A stretch of DNA of 64,000 nucleotides from Bacteroidia bacterium (GCA_018401705.1 JAGYKL010000012.1:47745-111744); one strand, 5' to 3'. Positions 27,869 through 37,215 are shown, counted from the first letter of the stretch. A program made the numbers and translations. The notes: generated from the sequence alone by a model not told the origin.

Positions 27869-28441
27869 ATGGAGCGTTCGGCAAGAAAGATTGAGATATT
27901 AAGTGTCGCAGCCCGTTTATTCAGAGAACGCGGTTATAGCGCTGTTTCTATGAGAGACATAGCTCAGGCTTTGGATATAAAAGCCGCAAGTTTATATAAT
28001 CATATCAAGTCAAAACAGGAAATACTGTCGGAAGTGGTCATGGTAATTGCACACGAATTCACTGCTGCCATTGATGATATTTTTGAAACTGACGCACCTG
28101 CGATTGACAAACTAAAAAGACTTATTGTTCTTCATATTGACATTACTCTGAGAGATCCTGACGAAATGGCATCATTAAATAATGATTGGATGCACTTGGA
28201 GGATAAAGAAAGAAAAGAGTACATAAAAATGCGGGAGCACTATGAAGAGATGTTCCGTAAGATTGTGAAGAATGGAATAGATGAAGGTGAGATTGAGGAT
28301 TTAAATGTGGATGTGGTGATTTTCTCTATGCTTTCTACATTGCGCACATTATACCTTTGGTACGGGAGAAAAAAGACAATTCGGGCTGAGGTTTTAAAGG
28401 AGGATTTAACCCAAGCTTTATTGCAGGGTATTATTAAATAA
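27869..28441 (+). CDS. TetR/AcrR family regulator (candidate PaaR)
   Basis: This is a 190-residue repressor. The N-terminal HTH is clear: RKIEILSVAARLFRERGY, SAVSMRDIAQALDIKAASLYNHIKSK. The C-terminal ligand domain includes LRDPDEMASLNNDWMHLEDK and MREHYEEMFRKIVKNGIDEGEIE, followed by LSTLRTLYLWYGRKK, a pattern seen in TetR proteins linked to acyl-CoA or phenylacetate catabolism. By inference it could be the repressor of the PAA cluster 7 kb downstream, binding the palindrome in front of paaE; direct adjacency is lacking. It is divergent from the rhomboid genes. Confidence 0.85.
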   Translation: MERSARKIEILSVAARLFRERGYSAVSMRDIAQALDIKAASLYNHIKSKQEILSEVVMVIAHEFTAAIDDIFETDAPAIDKLKRLIVLHIDITLRDPDEMASLNNDWMHLEDKERKEYIKMREHYEEMFRKIVKNGIDEGEIEDLNVDVVIFSMLSTLRTLYLWYGRKKTIRAEVLKEDLTQALLQGIIK

Positions 28442-28445
28442 TAAA

Positions 28446-28479
28446 GCCACCTCCGGTGGGATGTGGCCTACTTTTTTTT
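28446..28479 (+). terminator. Probable terminator of the TetR gene
   Basis: GCCAC (28446-28450) can pair with GTGGC (28463-28467), or CCACC with GGTGG inside it. A run of eight T (28472-28479) follows after three bases. It starts 4 bp after the stop codon. Confidence 0.5.
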
Positions 28480-28541
28480 CAGCGATTAAAATTCCTCTTC
28501 ACTATCTTAAAATGGATAGATTAAGTCTGAAAATACTACTA

Positions 28542-29666
28542 TCATTCAATCTGCTTCCTTGAAACCATCTCTTCAAATTTTATGGCCAATGATGCTGCAA
28601 TGATGTAATTATTATTTTCCGGACCAGACTGGGAATTGAATATGAAGTCCTTACTGTTCATCCATCTTCCTTCAATTCGGCAAACTACATTTTTAGAAGG
28701 GGAATAATCGAAATTAAGAGAAACTCCGCTTGTTTCAAATCCTTTAAATGTTCCGGTAGGAATGATAACGCCATTCATGTCATGATAATATTCTCCTCTA
28801 ATCGAAGCTTTCCATTGGTCATTTAAAACAAACTGAAGAATAACAATCGGACTCATCCAAACATGATAGGCGGAGCTGCCTTTTTGTTTTTGCTGAGCTC
28901 CGATATCAAAGGCAGCAATGAAATTAAACTTTTCACTGATCTGAAAAACACCATAAAAATTATTGAAATACCTCGTTCTTCTAATTGAATCTGGGTCGTC
29001 GGTACCAATAAATGTACTCCAATTAATAGTTGTTTTTTTAGTTGGAGTATAACTTATTTGGGTTCCAACTGATGGCATTGAGTTGCCTTGCAGCCTTTGT
29101 ATTCGTTGCCATCCATTTAAAACAAGGCCTGCAATTTCCAGCTTCTTGGAAGCTGTGTAAGTTAATTTTGCTCCGCTAAGAAAGTAGGGCGAATTTTCTG
29201 CCAGCAATGAGCGTGTGAGTGTTAAATTATCTGAAGAAATAGCATATTCAAAGCCAATATAAGATGGCAAAACTCCGGCATCCAGCCAAAGTGAATTATT
29301 TCGGTTTAGTGAAATGCCAACATTTGCTTCAAAAATGCTTTTTAATAAACCCGGCTCTGCTGCATAATTATCGTTGGCGTAAGTGCCCGTTTGCAAAGCG
29401 AGGTTAGCTCGGTATTTATCATTTTGTAAGCCTAACTTTATTAATGCCAAATTAAGGTTAAACTCATTATGCCGATTGTGATTGTAGAGAAAAGTTTGCC
29501 TTGAAATTCCCTTGGGTTTATTAAAATCATATACATAATAAGCATCAAGAAACCCTGATAATGTTAGTTCAGGTTGCTTATTCCAAAGGCTATCATTTTT
29601 TGCTGATGAGTAAGCACTAGAAAGTAAAAAAGCTATAATTATTGTGAATAAAAGTGTTTTGCTCAT
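28542..29666 (-). CDS. Outer-membrane beta-barrel porin (BBP2 family)
   Basis: This 374-residue protein has a signal peptide (SKTLLFTIIIAFLLSSAYSSA). It starts as BBP2/OmpL-like porins do, with LTLSGFLDAYYVYDF and RQTFLYNHNRHNEFNLNLALIKLG. Alternating strands follow, such as YRANLALQTGTYANDN, WLDAGVLPSYIGFEYA and NFIAAFDIGAQQKQKG. The last strands end in IIAASLAIKFEEM. It would form a passive outer-membrane pore; the solute is unknown. It ends convergent with the TetR gene. Confidence 0.85.
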   Translation of the reverse strand: MSKTLLFTIIIAFLLSSAYSSAKNDSLWNKQPELTLSGFLDAYYVYDFNKPKGISRQTFLYNHNRHNEFNLNLALIKLGLQNDKYRANLALQTGTYANDNYAAEPGLLKSIFEANVGISLNRNNSLWLDAGVLPSYIGFEYAISSDNLTLTRSLLAENSPYFLSGAKLTYTASKKLEIAGLVLNGWQRIQRLQGNSMPSVGTQISYTPTKKTTINWSTFIGTDDPDSIRRTRYFNNFYGVFQISEKFNFIAAFDIGAQQKQKGSSAYHVWMSPIVILQFVLNDQWKASIRGEYYHDMNGVIIPTGTFKGFETSGVSLNFDYSPSKNVVCRIEGRWMNSKDFIFNSQSGPENNNYIIAASLAIKFEEMVSRKQIE

Positions 29667-29675
29667 ATTTAATCA

Positions 29676-29683
29676 CAAAGGTA
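29676..29683 (-). promoter_or_regulatory. Candidate -7 promoter box (TACCTTTG) of the porin gene
   Basis: This TAnnTTTG match on the minus strand lies 9 bp upstream of ATG 29666. Confidence 0.45.
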
Positions 29684-29782
29684 GATTTTTGAAATAAAGT
29701 AAGTGCCTAGAATGACCTTGACTTTGGTCTTGAACATCTAATTTAATTATTGAGTATTAAAGAAAGGAAAGGGTATCAAATT

Positions 29783-32428
29783 TTATTGTTTGAAAAATCG
29801 AATAGGATAAGCTGAGTTTATTCTTGGAACAAGTGTGTACCAACCGCCAGCCAATGATGAAATAGTAATTGTATTTGTGTAATCAACGTTGATTGTTTTA
29901 AGTTTTCGACCTTGAATATCAAACAAATCAAATGAACTTATAATATTGTATTTGGGTAAATCTAAATAAATAAAATCCCTTGCTGGATTAGGGTAAGCTT
30001 GAATTCTATCTATTAAATTGGATTTCAATCCCACGGTAGTGGAAATAATTAGCACTGCTGTTTCAGAAAAGATGTCACAATTGCCATTAGATAAAAGACA
30101 CCTATAAATGTAGTTGTTAAGCGAGTTATCTACATTTGATATAGATAAATTGGGACTTAAGCTACCTGTGTATGGGCCAATATTATCTATAATATTTTCA
30201 AATCCATTACCCGTGTCAACCTGCCATTGGAAACTTGTGCCTTGTTCATCACAAACGACAGAAAATATAGCATCTGCTCCAGGAAGGATAGTTTGATCGA
30301 TAGGATTTTGGGTAATGAGTGGAAGAGGATTCACTATTAAGTCAATGCTATTAATAGCTGAGCATCCGTTAGTAGTTCCGGATATTGTTACTATTTGACT
30401 CATGTCAGCGATAAATGCTTCTCCATTAGTTGCACCATTTGAAAATGAATAGGATTCTGCTCCACTTGCAGTAATGGAAACACTTGTGCCTTGGCAAATA
30501 GATGTATTCGGATTGACTTCTGTTGTAATAACTGGTACCTCATTCACAGTGACAACAAGGGTGTCGTATCTGATACAACCATTGGGTGTATAAATTCCTT
30601 GGGCGTAAAAAGTGGTGGTTTCAGTGAGTGCCAAAGCAACACCACTTTGATAACCATCCAACCACGAGATGTTTGTATTAAATCCGGCTGTTAACGTTAA
30701 TGTAACAGACTCACCACTGCATATTTCATCGTTAGGACTTACACTCGCAACAAAAGACCCAGTACCTATTGCGTTTGCATTGATTGAAGATGGCGTACCG
30801 AATCCACAAGAATTTACAGGTCTTACAAAAAGCTGATGCGCACTTAAATTTAGGGGAGTATAAGAAATTTCGTTGCTGGCTGAATCTAGCGTAAAAGCAC
30901 CTGTACCTGATAAATTCCACTGATAATAATCAGCGCCGGCAACGGGTTCAATAGAATATGGGTATGTGTTTAAGGCGCAAAGTTGCGCTGGCCCTTGGAT
31001 AACTCCAGCGGCTTCTGGAAGTGTACACAAGCCTAATTTTAGGATGAATATGTCATTACCTCCATTACTTTGAAATGCAGCTATTTCTGTCGATGGATTC
31101 AGATCAGTGGTTTCATCAAAAATGCCAGAAATATAAAGTGCATCATCTGGAGTTTTTAAAAGCTTCGTTGGGCAATCAAGTCCCAGTCCACCGGTGGTAT
31201 GCGCCCAGGATAAATTTCCAAATTGATCATACCTGGAAATGAAAATATCATCGCCGCCGACAGTATTAAGGGGATAAACCAACAAACCAGGATCTGCATC
31301 CTCTTCCTGAATTAAATTTCCACATATAAAGATGGAATTGTCCTCACCAACACATAGGTCTTTGGGTGTTCCTCCAAATGCTTTCACCCATGTGATAGTG
31401 CCATCAGACAACATTTTTGCAATATACAGAGCTCCATTATCTGTCGAATTAAGCGTGATTCCTGGAATGAATGTTACCTGTCCACTGAATGTTCCCGAAA
31501 TAATTAAATCTTCATTTGAATCAAAATCAAACGCATAAACATAATCACTTCCAGTACTTCCAATATTCTCTGCCCAAAGATAAAGTCCATCAGAATCTAA
31601 TTTGAGGATAAAACCATCGCTGGTTATGGTGCTTAACATTTGAGCTGTCAGATTAGCTACTCCTCCTCCGGGATTAAAGTCAACTGTATTGAAAAAAAAT
31701 CCTCCGAGATAAATAGCGTCAGCACTATCAATCAAAAGATCATACATTGTTACAAATCGGGAGTTCATGTTTTTAACCCATTGAAATACTCCTGAACTAT
31801 TTAGTTTGAGAATGTAGCGATCTGCAAAATTACCTTGATTGCTAACTATATTATTAATTCCCGAACCAGGGTTAAAATCGACAGTGTTAAAAAATGAGCC
31901 TGTTAAAATCCAGTTATTGTTAGAATCGGTTTTTATATGTGTTACATTATCACCGCCAGTTCCACCAAAAGCTACAGCTGAGATAAAGTCTCCAGAAGAG
32001 TTAAGTTTAATGACGAAAACATCGGTACCTCCATTTGATGTGGAGTTCTGAACGCCAGAGTCTGTATTCAAATCTACTGTGTTTGAGTATGTTCCTGCTA
32101 CAATGATATTTCCCATGCCGTCAATATCCACTGAGGTGCACGCATCATTGCCATCAGAACCAATAGATTTTGCCCAAATCAACGCCCCGTCAGAATCATA
32201 CTTTATGATATAGCCATCATTAATTCCGGCACATGTAAAGGTAACCGAAGAACTTAATTCCATCACATCGCGATAACTACCACAGACATAAAAATTTCCC
32301 GATGCATCTATGGCCATGTCATTAATATTTTCATTTTCAATCCCGCCGAACGTCTTAGCCCATTGGAATTCTTGAGCATTCAGATTCAATGAAAATAAAA
32401 TCGAAATTAGTAGTAGTAATTTATTCAT
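29783..32428 (-). CDS. SBBP-type beta-propeller protein with T9SS type A sorting domain
   Basis: This secreted protein has about 881 residues. I chose ATG 32428, which begins a signal peptide (NKLLLLISILFSLNLNAQ); the longer upstream frame has no signal. Residues about 20-430 are repeated blades of about 55 residues with G.D...I..D..GN....G.F..TVDFNPG patterns (SBBP repeats). Residues about 440-760 hold Ig/PKD-like modules with paired Cys. The end is a type A sorting domain (AYPNPARDFIYLDLP, FDLFDIQGRKLK, LAGGWYTLVP). No enzyme motif is seen; a surface or released binding protein is inferred. Confidence 0.88.
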   Translation of the reverse strand: MNKLLLLISILFSLNLNAQEFQWAKTFGGIENENINDMAIDASGNFYVCGSYRDVMELSSSVTFTCAGINDGYIIKYDSDGALIWAKSIGSDGNDACTSVDIDGMGNIIVAGTYSNTVDLNTDSGVQNSTSNGGTDVFVIKLNSSGDFISAVAFGGTGGDNVTHIKTDSNNNWILTGSFFNTVDFNPGSGINNIVSNQGNFADRYILKLNSSGVFQWVKNMNSRFVTMYDLLIDSADAIYLGGFFFNTVDFNPGGGVANLTAQMLSTITSDGFILKLDSDGLYLWAENIGSTGSDYVYAFDFDSNEDLIISGTFSGQVTFIPGITLNSTDNGALYIAKMLSDGTITWVKAFGGTPKDLCVGEDNSIFICGNLIQEEDADPGLLVYPLNTVGGDDIFISRYDQFGNLSWAHTTGGLGLDCPTKLLKTPDDALYISGIFDETTDLNPSTEIAAFQSNGGNDIFILKLGLCTLPEAAGVIQGPAQLCALNTYPYSIEPVAGADYYQWNLSGTGAFTLDSASNEISYTPLNLSAHQLFVRPVNSCGFGTPSSINANAIGTGSFVASVSPNDEICSGESVTLTLTAGFNTNISWLDGYQSGVALALTETTTFYAQGIYTPNGCIRYDTLVVTVNEVPVITTEVNPNTSICQGTSVSITASGAESYSFSNGATNGEAFIADMSQIVTISGTTNGCSAINSIDLIVNPLPLITQNPIDQTILPGADAIFSVVCDEQGTSFQWQVDTGNGFENIIDNIGPYTGSLSPNLSISNVDNSLNNYIYRCLLSNGNCDIFSETAVLIISTTVGLKSNLIDRIQAYPNPARDFIYLDLPKYNIISSFDLFDIQGRKLKTINVDYTNTITISSLAGGWYTLVPRINSAYPIRFFKQ

Positions 32429-32451
32429 TTGGAGCGTTGTTTCATTAAAAA

Positions 32452-32459
32452 CAAATATA
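32452..32459 (-). promoter_or_regulatory. Candidate -7 promoter box (TATATTTG)
   Basis: This TAnnTTTG match on the minus strand, 23 bp upstream of ATG 32428, supports the choice of the shorter start for the SBBP-type protein. Confidence 0.4.
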
Positions 32460-32771
32460 ATTATAGATTGATTGCTAAATGATTCTGAATCGAATGAAGT
32501 AAATATTCTAAATTCATGAACCATGAAGCTTAAGTTCTAATCAGTGCAATAAGACTCTTAGATATTTGTAATGCATAAAATTTATTTCTTTTCTGAAATA
32601 GTAATTTGTATTATTTTATTTTTCTACCATCAGCAAAATTAATAAATTAGGAGAAGGGTTTATTCTGTCTTTAATTATGAATTTAATATTGAATAAATTT
32701 TTAAAAAATGGAGATTGAAATTACCCCTGAGAAGTTAATTTGCTTTAGCATGAAAGTGAGTGTTAAATGAA
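32460..32771. other. Intergenic stretch, no gene seen
   Basis: This very AT-rich DNA lies between the SBBP-type gene and the adenylate cyclase gene. No coding signal was found. It leads into the two tandem hairpins at 32772-32862. Confidence 0.45.
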
Positions 32772-32862
32772 GAAACAAAATATTCCGAATAATCAGGACT
32801 ATTTGTTGTACTGTTAAACTTTTAATGAAACAAAATATCCCGAAGAATCGGGACTATTTGTT
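32772..32862. repeat. Two tandem 36-bp hairpin repeats downstream of the cyclase gene
   Basis: Copies at 32772-32807 and 32827-32862 are identical at 33 of 36 positions and repeat every 55 bp. The second forms a stem (AAATAtCCCGA, then TCGGGaCTATTT). Each lies between sequences resembling the 3-prime end of the adenylate cyclase gene (GTTAAnCnTTTAATGAnACAAA), so the gene tail and its hairpin appear duplicated. On the minus strand they may act as a double terminator. Confidence 0.65.
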
Positions 32863-32868
32863 ATTGGG

Positions 32869-34803
32869 TTAAGCCTTTAATGAGACAAATAGCATCTCCA
32901 TTTCTCCTTTTCCTTTAGCAGCAATTTTACCTCTGCTTTCAAAAGTGAATTTCTCATCGCCCTTAAGTAATTGATAAGTAGTTTCGCTGATGTTCACTTT
33001 GCCAACTTCACCAGAACTTTCCATTCGGCTTGCGGTGTTTACTGTATCACCCCAAATATCATATTGGAATTTCTTAAGTCCAACAATTCCAGCCACTACA
33101 GGTCCTGTGTGGACTCCAACCCTAATCTCAAAAAAAGGTAAATTCTGGGCTATTTTCATTGCTTTCCCTTTTTCCACAACTTCAGCCATTTCCAAGGCGG
33201 CTTCCACCACATCTTTTGCATGGGTATTGTTAGGCGAAGGCAATCCTCCTGCTGCCATATAGGCATCTCCTATGGTTTTAATCTTTTCAACGCCATGCTT
33301 TTCACAAATCTGGTCAAAAAGAGAAAAGCATAGATGCAAGTCTTTAACCAATTCTTTAGGGCTTAGCTGTTCACTCATAGCTGTGAAGCCTTTAAAGTCA
33401 GTAAAAAGCACAGTGACTTGGTCAATAAGTTGCGCATCAGAATGACCTTTGTCTTTTAATTCCTGAGCTGTTTCTGCTGGTAAGATATTCAATAGTAATT
33501 CTTCACTTCTTTCTTTTTCTTTTCCAATTCTATTGCGCTGAACCAGAAAAACGCCTGCAAATAATACTACTATTGCAAAGCCTCCAATGAAGCCATTTCG
33601 CATCATTTTTTGACGTTTTAATTCCTGCGCAGCAATAGCGTCTTTGCGCTCTTGTTCTGCTAATGCAGCAGCTTCCTTTTTATCAAAGTCATACTGCATT
33701 TCCAGTTGTGTCAGTTTTTTTGTGTTTTCTTCATTAAACAAACTGTCTTTAAGGGCTACTTTTTCCTCAAAATACAATAATGCTAGCTTGTCATTTCCTA
33801 AGGCTTTATAGGAATCGTATAAGCAACGACATGCGTCAACCAATTCTAGTTTTGAGTTGGATTTTTTTGCAGTATAATAACCTTTTTGACAAAAGGATAT
33901 TGCCTTTTGCCTCTCATTTTTTGTATTATGGATAATTCCAATCAAATTTAGGAGCTCAGCTGTTTCCTTGGGAATTAATAGTTCATTGTAAATATCAAGC
34001 CCTTGGTACGCAAATTCAAGGGCTTTGTCGTATTCTTTCAAATTATTTTGACTAAAACTTATAGATTTAAGAGCAAGCGCCATCCCTGCTTTATCTTCCA
34101 AAGTGCGGTAGGTCTCCAAACCTCTCAAAGTAAAATCAAGAGCCAATTGATGATTTGTCAACCCTCCATAAGAACTTCCTATATTGATTAATGTCTTTGC
34201 TATTCTTGGAAGGTCTTTATTCTGCTCATAAATCTCGAGACTTTCCTCAAGGTATTTTATGGCCTTTTCATAATCCTCTTGCTCATGATAAATAAGACCT
34301 ATGCTACTTGAAGCCATAGCAGCAATAATTTGAGCATCAGTCAATTCGCGAGAAACCTCTAGGCATTCAATGTAGTATTCTAATGCTTTAGGGAAATTAC
34401 CTAATGCAAAATAATTATTACCAATGCTACCAAGACTAATTGCGGTGCCCCTTTCTTGTTTTGATTCACGGTTAATTTCAAGCCCTTGAATATGATATTC
34501 AATGGCCTTTTGCGTTTCTCCTTTAAATTCGAATGTTTTAGCTTGCAGGATTCTTGCAAATGCCATGAATTTCTTTAAGCCTCTTTTCTTTGCAAAGTCG
34601 TATTCTAATTGAGCAAAATAGAATGCAGAGTCGGGCTGGCTGAATAAATAACCTTCCTTTGCAAATGTCTGGATTGCCTCAATTCGACTGCTATCAGGCA
34701 TGGTTTCGTCTTGCCAAATATTCCAAAGTGAGTCTAGGTTAGATTGGGCTGATAGAGTAACACCGATGATTAAGAATAATGAGCTAATTAGATTTTTTAG
34801 CAT
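32869..34803 (-). CDS. TPR-repeat class III adenylate cyclase
   Basis: This 644-residue protein has a signal peptide (LKNLISSLFLIIGVTLSAQ), about eight tetratricopeptide repeats (residues about 60-350, for example LGSIGNNYFALGNFPKALEYY), a coiled segment, one membrane span (GFIGGFAIVVLFAGVFLVQ) and a cytosolic cyclase domain. Catalytic motifs are VTVLFTDFKGFTAMSEQL (metal Asp), KIKTIGDAYMAAGG (second metal Asp, with the adenine-selecting Lys) and FQYDIWGDTVNTASRMES. This residue set predicts ATP rather than GTP. The TPR part would sense an extracytoplasmic partner. No cAMP-binding regulator is seen in the window. Confidence 0.92.
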   Translation of the reverse strand: MLKNLISSLFLIIGVTLSAQSNLDSLWNIWQDETMPDSSRIEAIQTFAKEGYLFSQPDSAFYFAQLEYDFAKKRGLKKFMAFARILQAKTFEFKGETQKAIEYHIQGLEINRESKQERGTAISLGSIGNNYFALGNFPKALEYYIECLEVSRELTDAQIIAAMASSSIGLIYHEQEDYEKAIKYLEESLEIYEQNKDLPRIAKTLINIGSSYGGLTNHQLALDFTLRGLETYRTLEDKAGMALALKSISFSQNNLKEYDKALEFAYQGLDIYNELLIPKETAELLNLIGIIHNTKNERQKAISFCQKGYYTAKKSNSKLELVDACRCLYDSYKALGNDKLALLYFEEKVALKDSLFNEENTKKLTQLEMQYDFDKKEAAALAEQERKDAIAAQELKRQKMMRNGFIGGFAIVVLFAGVFLVQRNRIGKEKERSEELLLNILPAETAQELKDKGHSDAQLIDQVTVLFTDFKGFTAMSEQLSPKELVKDLHLCFSLFDQICEKHGVEKIKTIGDAYMAAGGLPSPNNTHAKDVVEAALEMAEVVEKGKAMKIAQNLPFFEIRVGVHTGPVVAGIVGLKKFQYDIWGDTVNTASRMESSGEVGKVNISETTYQLLKGDEKFTFESRGKIAAKGKGEMEMLFVSLKA

Positions 34804-35067
34804 TCTTTTTTGTTTTTGTAAATAGGCAACTTATTGTTTTCAATTGAAAACATGCTTCGATGGTTTTAAATTTTTAGTTTGATTATAATTTATTTGATGT
34901 TAAAAATAGGTTTTTCCAGACTGTTGAGGACAATAAATATTGATTTCATTGATTTTGTAATAATCTGCAAATGAGATTTCTAGAAGTTTTGATACTGTTT
35001 GTTCGGCATGTGAAATATTTCATAGTACATTGATATTCAAGAGATTAATATATGTCGTAAGAATTGA
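34804..35067. other. Divergent intergenic stretch upstream of the PAA cluster
   Basis: AT-rich DNA between the divergent cyclase and paaE genes. No reading frame or RNA was recognised. Its right end merges into the paaE promoter and palindrome. Confidence 0.45.
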
Positions 35068-35099
35068 TTTGGTGAGCTAACTAACAATTGTTAGTTTTG
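35068..35099 (+). promoter_or_regulatory. Predicted promoter of the PAA cluster
   Basis: TTTG at 35068-35071 (the -33 element) and TAGTTTTG at 35092-35099 (TAnnTTTG, -7 element) are separated by 20 bp, the arrangement expected for the main sigma factor of Bacteroidota. Transcription would start near 35105, leaving a leader of about 10 nt before ATG 35117. Confidence 0.6.
35079..35096. promoter_or_regulatory. Perfect 18-bp palindrome, candidate PaaR operator
   Basis: AACTAACAATTGTTAGTT is its own reverse complement. It fills the spacer and the first half of the -7 box, so a bound dimer would block RNA polymerase. Its layout resembles, as I recall, the CNAACG-NN-CGTTNG type operator described for a TetR-family PaaR. 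The candidate binder is the TetR at 27869-28441. Confidence 0.6.
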
Positions 35100-35116
35100 T
35101 GTGTTAGATTAATTAT

Positions 35117-36190
35117 ATGGCATCATTTCATTCATTAAAAGTTGCAGACATTTATAAGGATACAGATGATTGTTCGGTAATCACTTTCGATGTTCCCGAT
35201 AATCTTAAAAATGAATTCAAATATATTCAAGGTCAGCACCTTACATTAAAGACAAATATTGATGGTCAGGAGGTAAGGCGTTCCTATTCTTTATGCTCTA
35301 GTCCTTTAGATAATGTGTGGAAGGTAGCAGTCAAGAAAATTGATGGAGGTCTTTTTTCAAGCTATGTGAATGAAAGTTTAAAGGCTGGCGACACACTTGA
35401 TGTTATGACTCCCGAAGGAAAGTTTTACAAAGATTGCATTCCAACTCAGACCAAAAACTATATTGCTTTTGCGGCGGGAAGTGGGATTACTCCCATTCTT
35501 TCTATCATGAAAACGCATTTGGCCACTGAGCCAAATAGCACTTTTAAACTTTTCTACCTGAATAGAAATGTGAAATCAATCATTTTTAAGGAGGAAATTG
35601 AAGCTCTTAAAAACAAGTATTTCAATCGTTTTGAGGTTAACTATTTCTTAACAAAGGAGCACCGAGATATGCCTCTTTTCAATGGTAGGTTTACTAAAGA
35701 AAAGTTAGAAGCAATAACAACTAAGTTGATGAACGTTGCTGAAGTTGATGAAGCATTCTTATGTGGTCCTGAGGAAATGATTTTCCTTATCAGAGATGAA
35801 CTTCAGGCTGCTGGTTTAGCCAAGGATAAAATTCACTTTGAGCTTTTCACTACCGGTAATTCCGTTGAACAGCGGAATAGGGTGCGTGAAGTGTTGGCCA
35901 AAAAAGTTGAAGGAACTGAAGTTACAATTATCGACGGAGGAAAGGAGTTCCATTTCACCATGACTAACGATTTTGATAATGTGCTTGATGGTGCATTATC
36001 GGCCGGAGCTGATTTGCCCTTTGCCTGCAAGGGCGGAGTTTGTAGCACTTGTAGATGTAAAGTTATAGAAGGCAGTGCAGAGATGAAAATTAACTATGCA
36101 TTGGAAGAAAGTGATCTTGAAAAGGGAATAGTGCTTAGTTGTCAAGCTGTTCCTACAACTAAAAAACTAACACTCGATTTTGACGTTTAA
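35117..36190 (+). CDS. paaE: 1,2-phenylacetyl-CoA epoxidase, reductase subunit PaaE
   Basis: This 357-residue NADPH-dependent reductase feeds electrons to the PaaAC oxygenase. The FNR-type N-terminal half has the FAD motif RRSYSLCSSP near residue 55 and the nucleotide motif AAGSGITPILSIMK near residue 120; LCGPEEMI is also typical. The C-terminal ferredoxin domain binds a plant-type 2Fe-2S cluster with CKGGVCSTCRCKV and a final Cys in VLSCQA. It is the first gene of the cluster, whereas enterobacteria place paaE last in the paaABCDE block. It lies 33 bp before paaA. Confidence 0.95.
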   Translation: MASFHSLKVADIYKDTDDCSVITFDVPDNLKNEFKYIQGQHLTLKTNIDGQEVRRSYSLCSSPLDNVWKVAVKKIDGGLFSSYVNESLKAGDTLDVMTPEGKFYKDCIPTQTKNYIAFAAGSGITPILSIMKTHLATEPNSTFKLFYLNRNVKSIIFKEEIEALKNKYFNRFEVNYFLTKEHRDMPLFNGRFTKEKLEAITTKLMNVAEVDEAFLCGPEEMIFLIRDELQAAGLAKDKIHFELFTTGNSVEQRNRVREVLAKKVEGTEVTIIDGGKEFHFTMTNDFDNVLDGALSAGADLPFACKGGVCSTCRCKVIEGSAEMKINYALEESDLEKGIVLSCQAVPTTKKLTLDFDV

Positions 36191-36223
36191 TAAGTAAACA
36201 TTGATTTTTAAATAAAGAGAATT

Positions 36224-37183
36224 ATGTCAGAGAAGGAAATAAAATCATTGGAAGATATTTTTAATCAGCGCATAGCGCGGGATGAAAAAATAGAGCCTAA
36301 AGACTGGATGCCTGAGAAGTACAGAAAGACGCATATACGTCAGATTTCTCAGCATGCTCATTCTGAAATTGTTGGAATGTTGCCTGAAGGAAACTGGATT
36401 AGTCGCTGCCCAACGCTTAGAAGAAAAGTAGCTTTACTTGCCAAAGTTCAGGACGAAGGGGGGCATGGTCTTTATTTATACAGTGCAGCTGAAACATTAG
36501 GTATTTCTCGAGAAGAGATGTTTGAGCAACTTCATACTGGAGCAGCGAAATATTCGAGCATCTTCAATTACCCGACACTTACATGGGCTGATATTGGAGC
36601 CATAGGTTGGCTGGTTGATGGCGCTGCTATTATGAATCAGGTAGCTCTTATCAATACTTCATTCGGGCCATATTCACGTGCCATGATACGTATTTGTAAG
36701 GAGGAAAGTTTCCATCAACGTCAGGGTTATGAAATCATCATGACCCTGATGAATGGCACTCAGGAGCAAAAAGATATGGCTCAGGATGCATTAAACAGAT
36801 GGTGGTGGCCTTCATTAATGATGTTTGGTCCTCGTGATGAAGATTCTCCAAACTCTGAACAATCAATGAGGTGGAAGCTAAAGCGTAAAACTAATGATGA
36901 ACTTAGACAAGCCTTTGTAGATCAAACGGTTCCTCAAGCAGAATTAATCGGACTAAAAGTTCCAGATTCAGATTTGAAATGGAATGAAGAAAGAGGACAT
37001 TACGACTTTGGTCCAATCGACTGGGATGAATTCTGGCAAGTTGTTAATGGTCATGGACCTTGCAATAAGGAAAGACTTGCAGCGCGCAATAAAGCTTGGG
37101 ATGAAGGAGCATGGATTCGCGAAGCCGCAAACGCTTATGCATCTAAACAAGCTGCAAAAGAAGAACAAAGAAAAACAGCATAA
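36224..37183 (+). CDS. paaA: 1,2-phenylacetyl-CoA epoxidase, catalytic subunit PaaA
   Basis: This 319-residue diiron oxygenase subunit epoxidises the ring of phenylacetyl-CoA. Four-helix ferritin-like ligands are visible in [17 protein letters not shown] and [14 protein letters not shown]. The N-terminal [20 protein letters not shown] and the [16 protein letters not shown] stretch ([20 protein letters not shown]) are characteristic. PaaC is its structural partner. It is followed by 223 bp with a hairpin and a CT-rich tandem repeat before paaB, an unusually long gap for this operon. Confidence 0.96.
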   Translation: MSEKEIKSLEDIFNQRIARDEKIEPKDWMPEKYRKTHIRQISQHAHSEIVGMLPEGNWISRCPTLRRKVALLAKVQDEGGHGLYLYSAAETLGISREEMFEQLHTGAAKYSSIFNYPTLTWADIGAIGWLVDGAAIMNQVALINTSFGPYSRAMIRICKEESFHQRQGYEIIMTLMNGTQEQKDMAQDALNRWWWPSLMMFGPRDEDSPNSEQSMRWKLKRKTNDELRQAFVDQTVPQAELIGLKVPDSDLKWNEERGHYDFGPIDWDEFWQVVNGHGPCNKERLAARNKAWDEGAWIREAANAYASKQAAKEEQRKTA

Positions 37184-37199
37184 ACTACCTCACCTGACT

Positions 37200-37215
37200 C
37201 TCTCCTCAAGGAGAG
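37200..37215. other. Small intra-operon hairpin after paaA
   Basis: CTCTCCT-ca-AGGAGAG forms a 7-bp stem 17 bp after the paaA stop. There is no T-run, so it is more likely an mRNA processing or stability element than a terminator. Confidence 0.4.
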
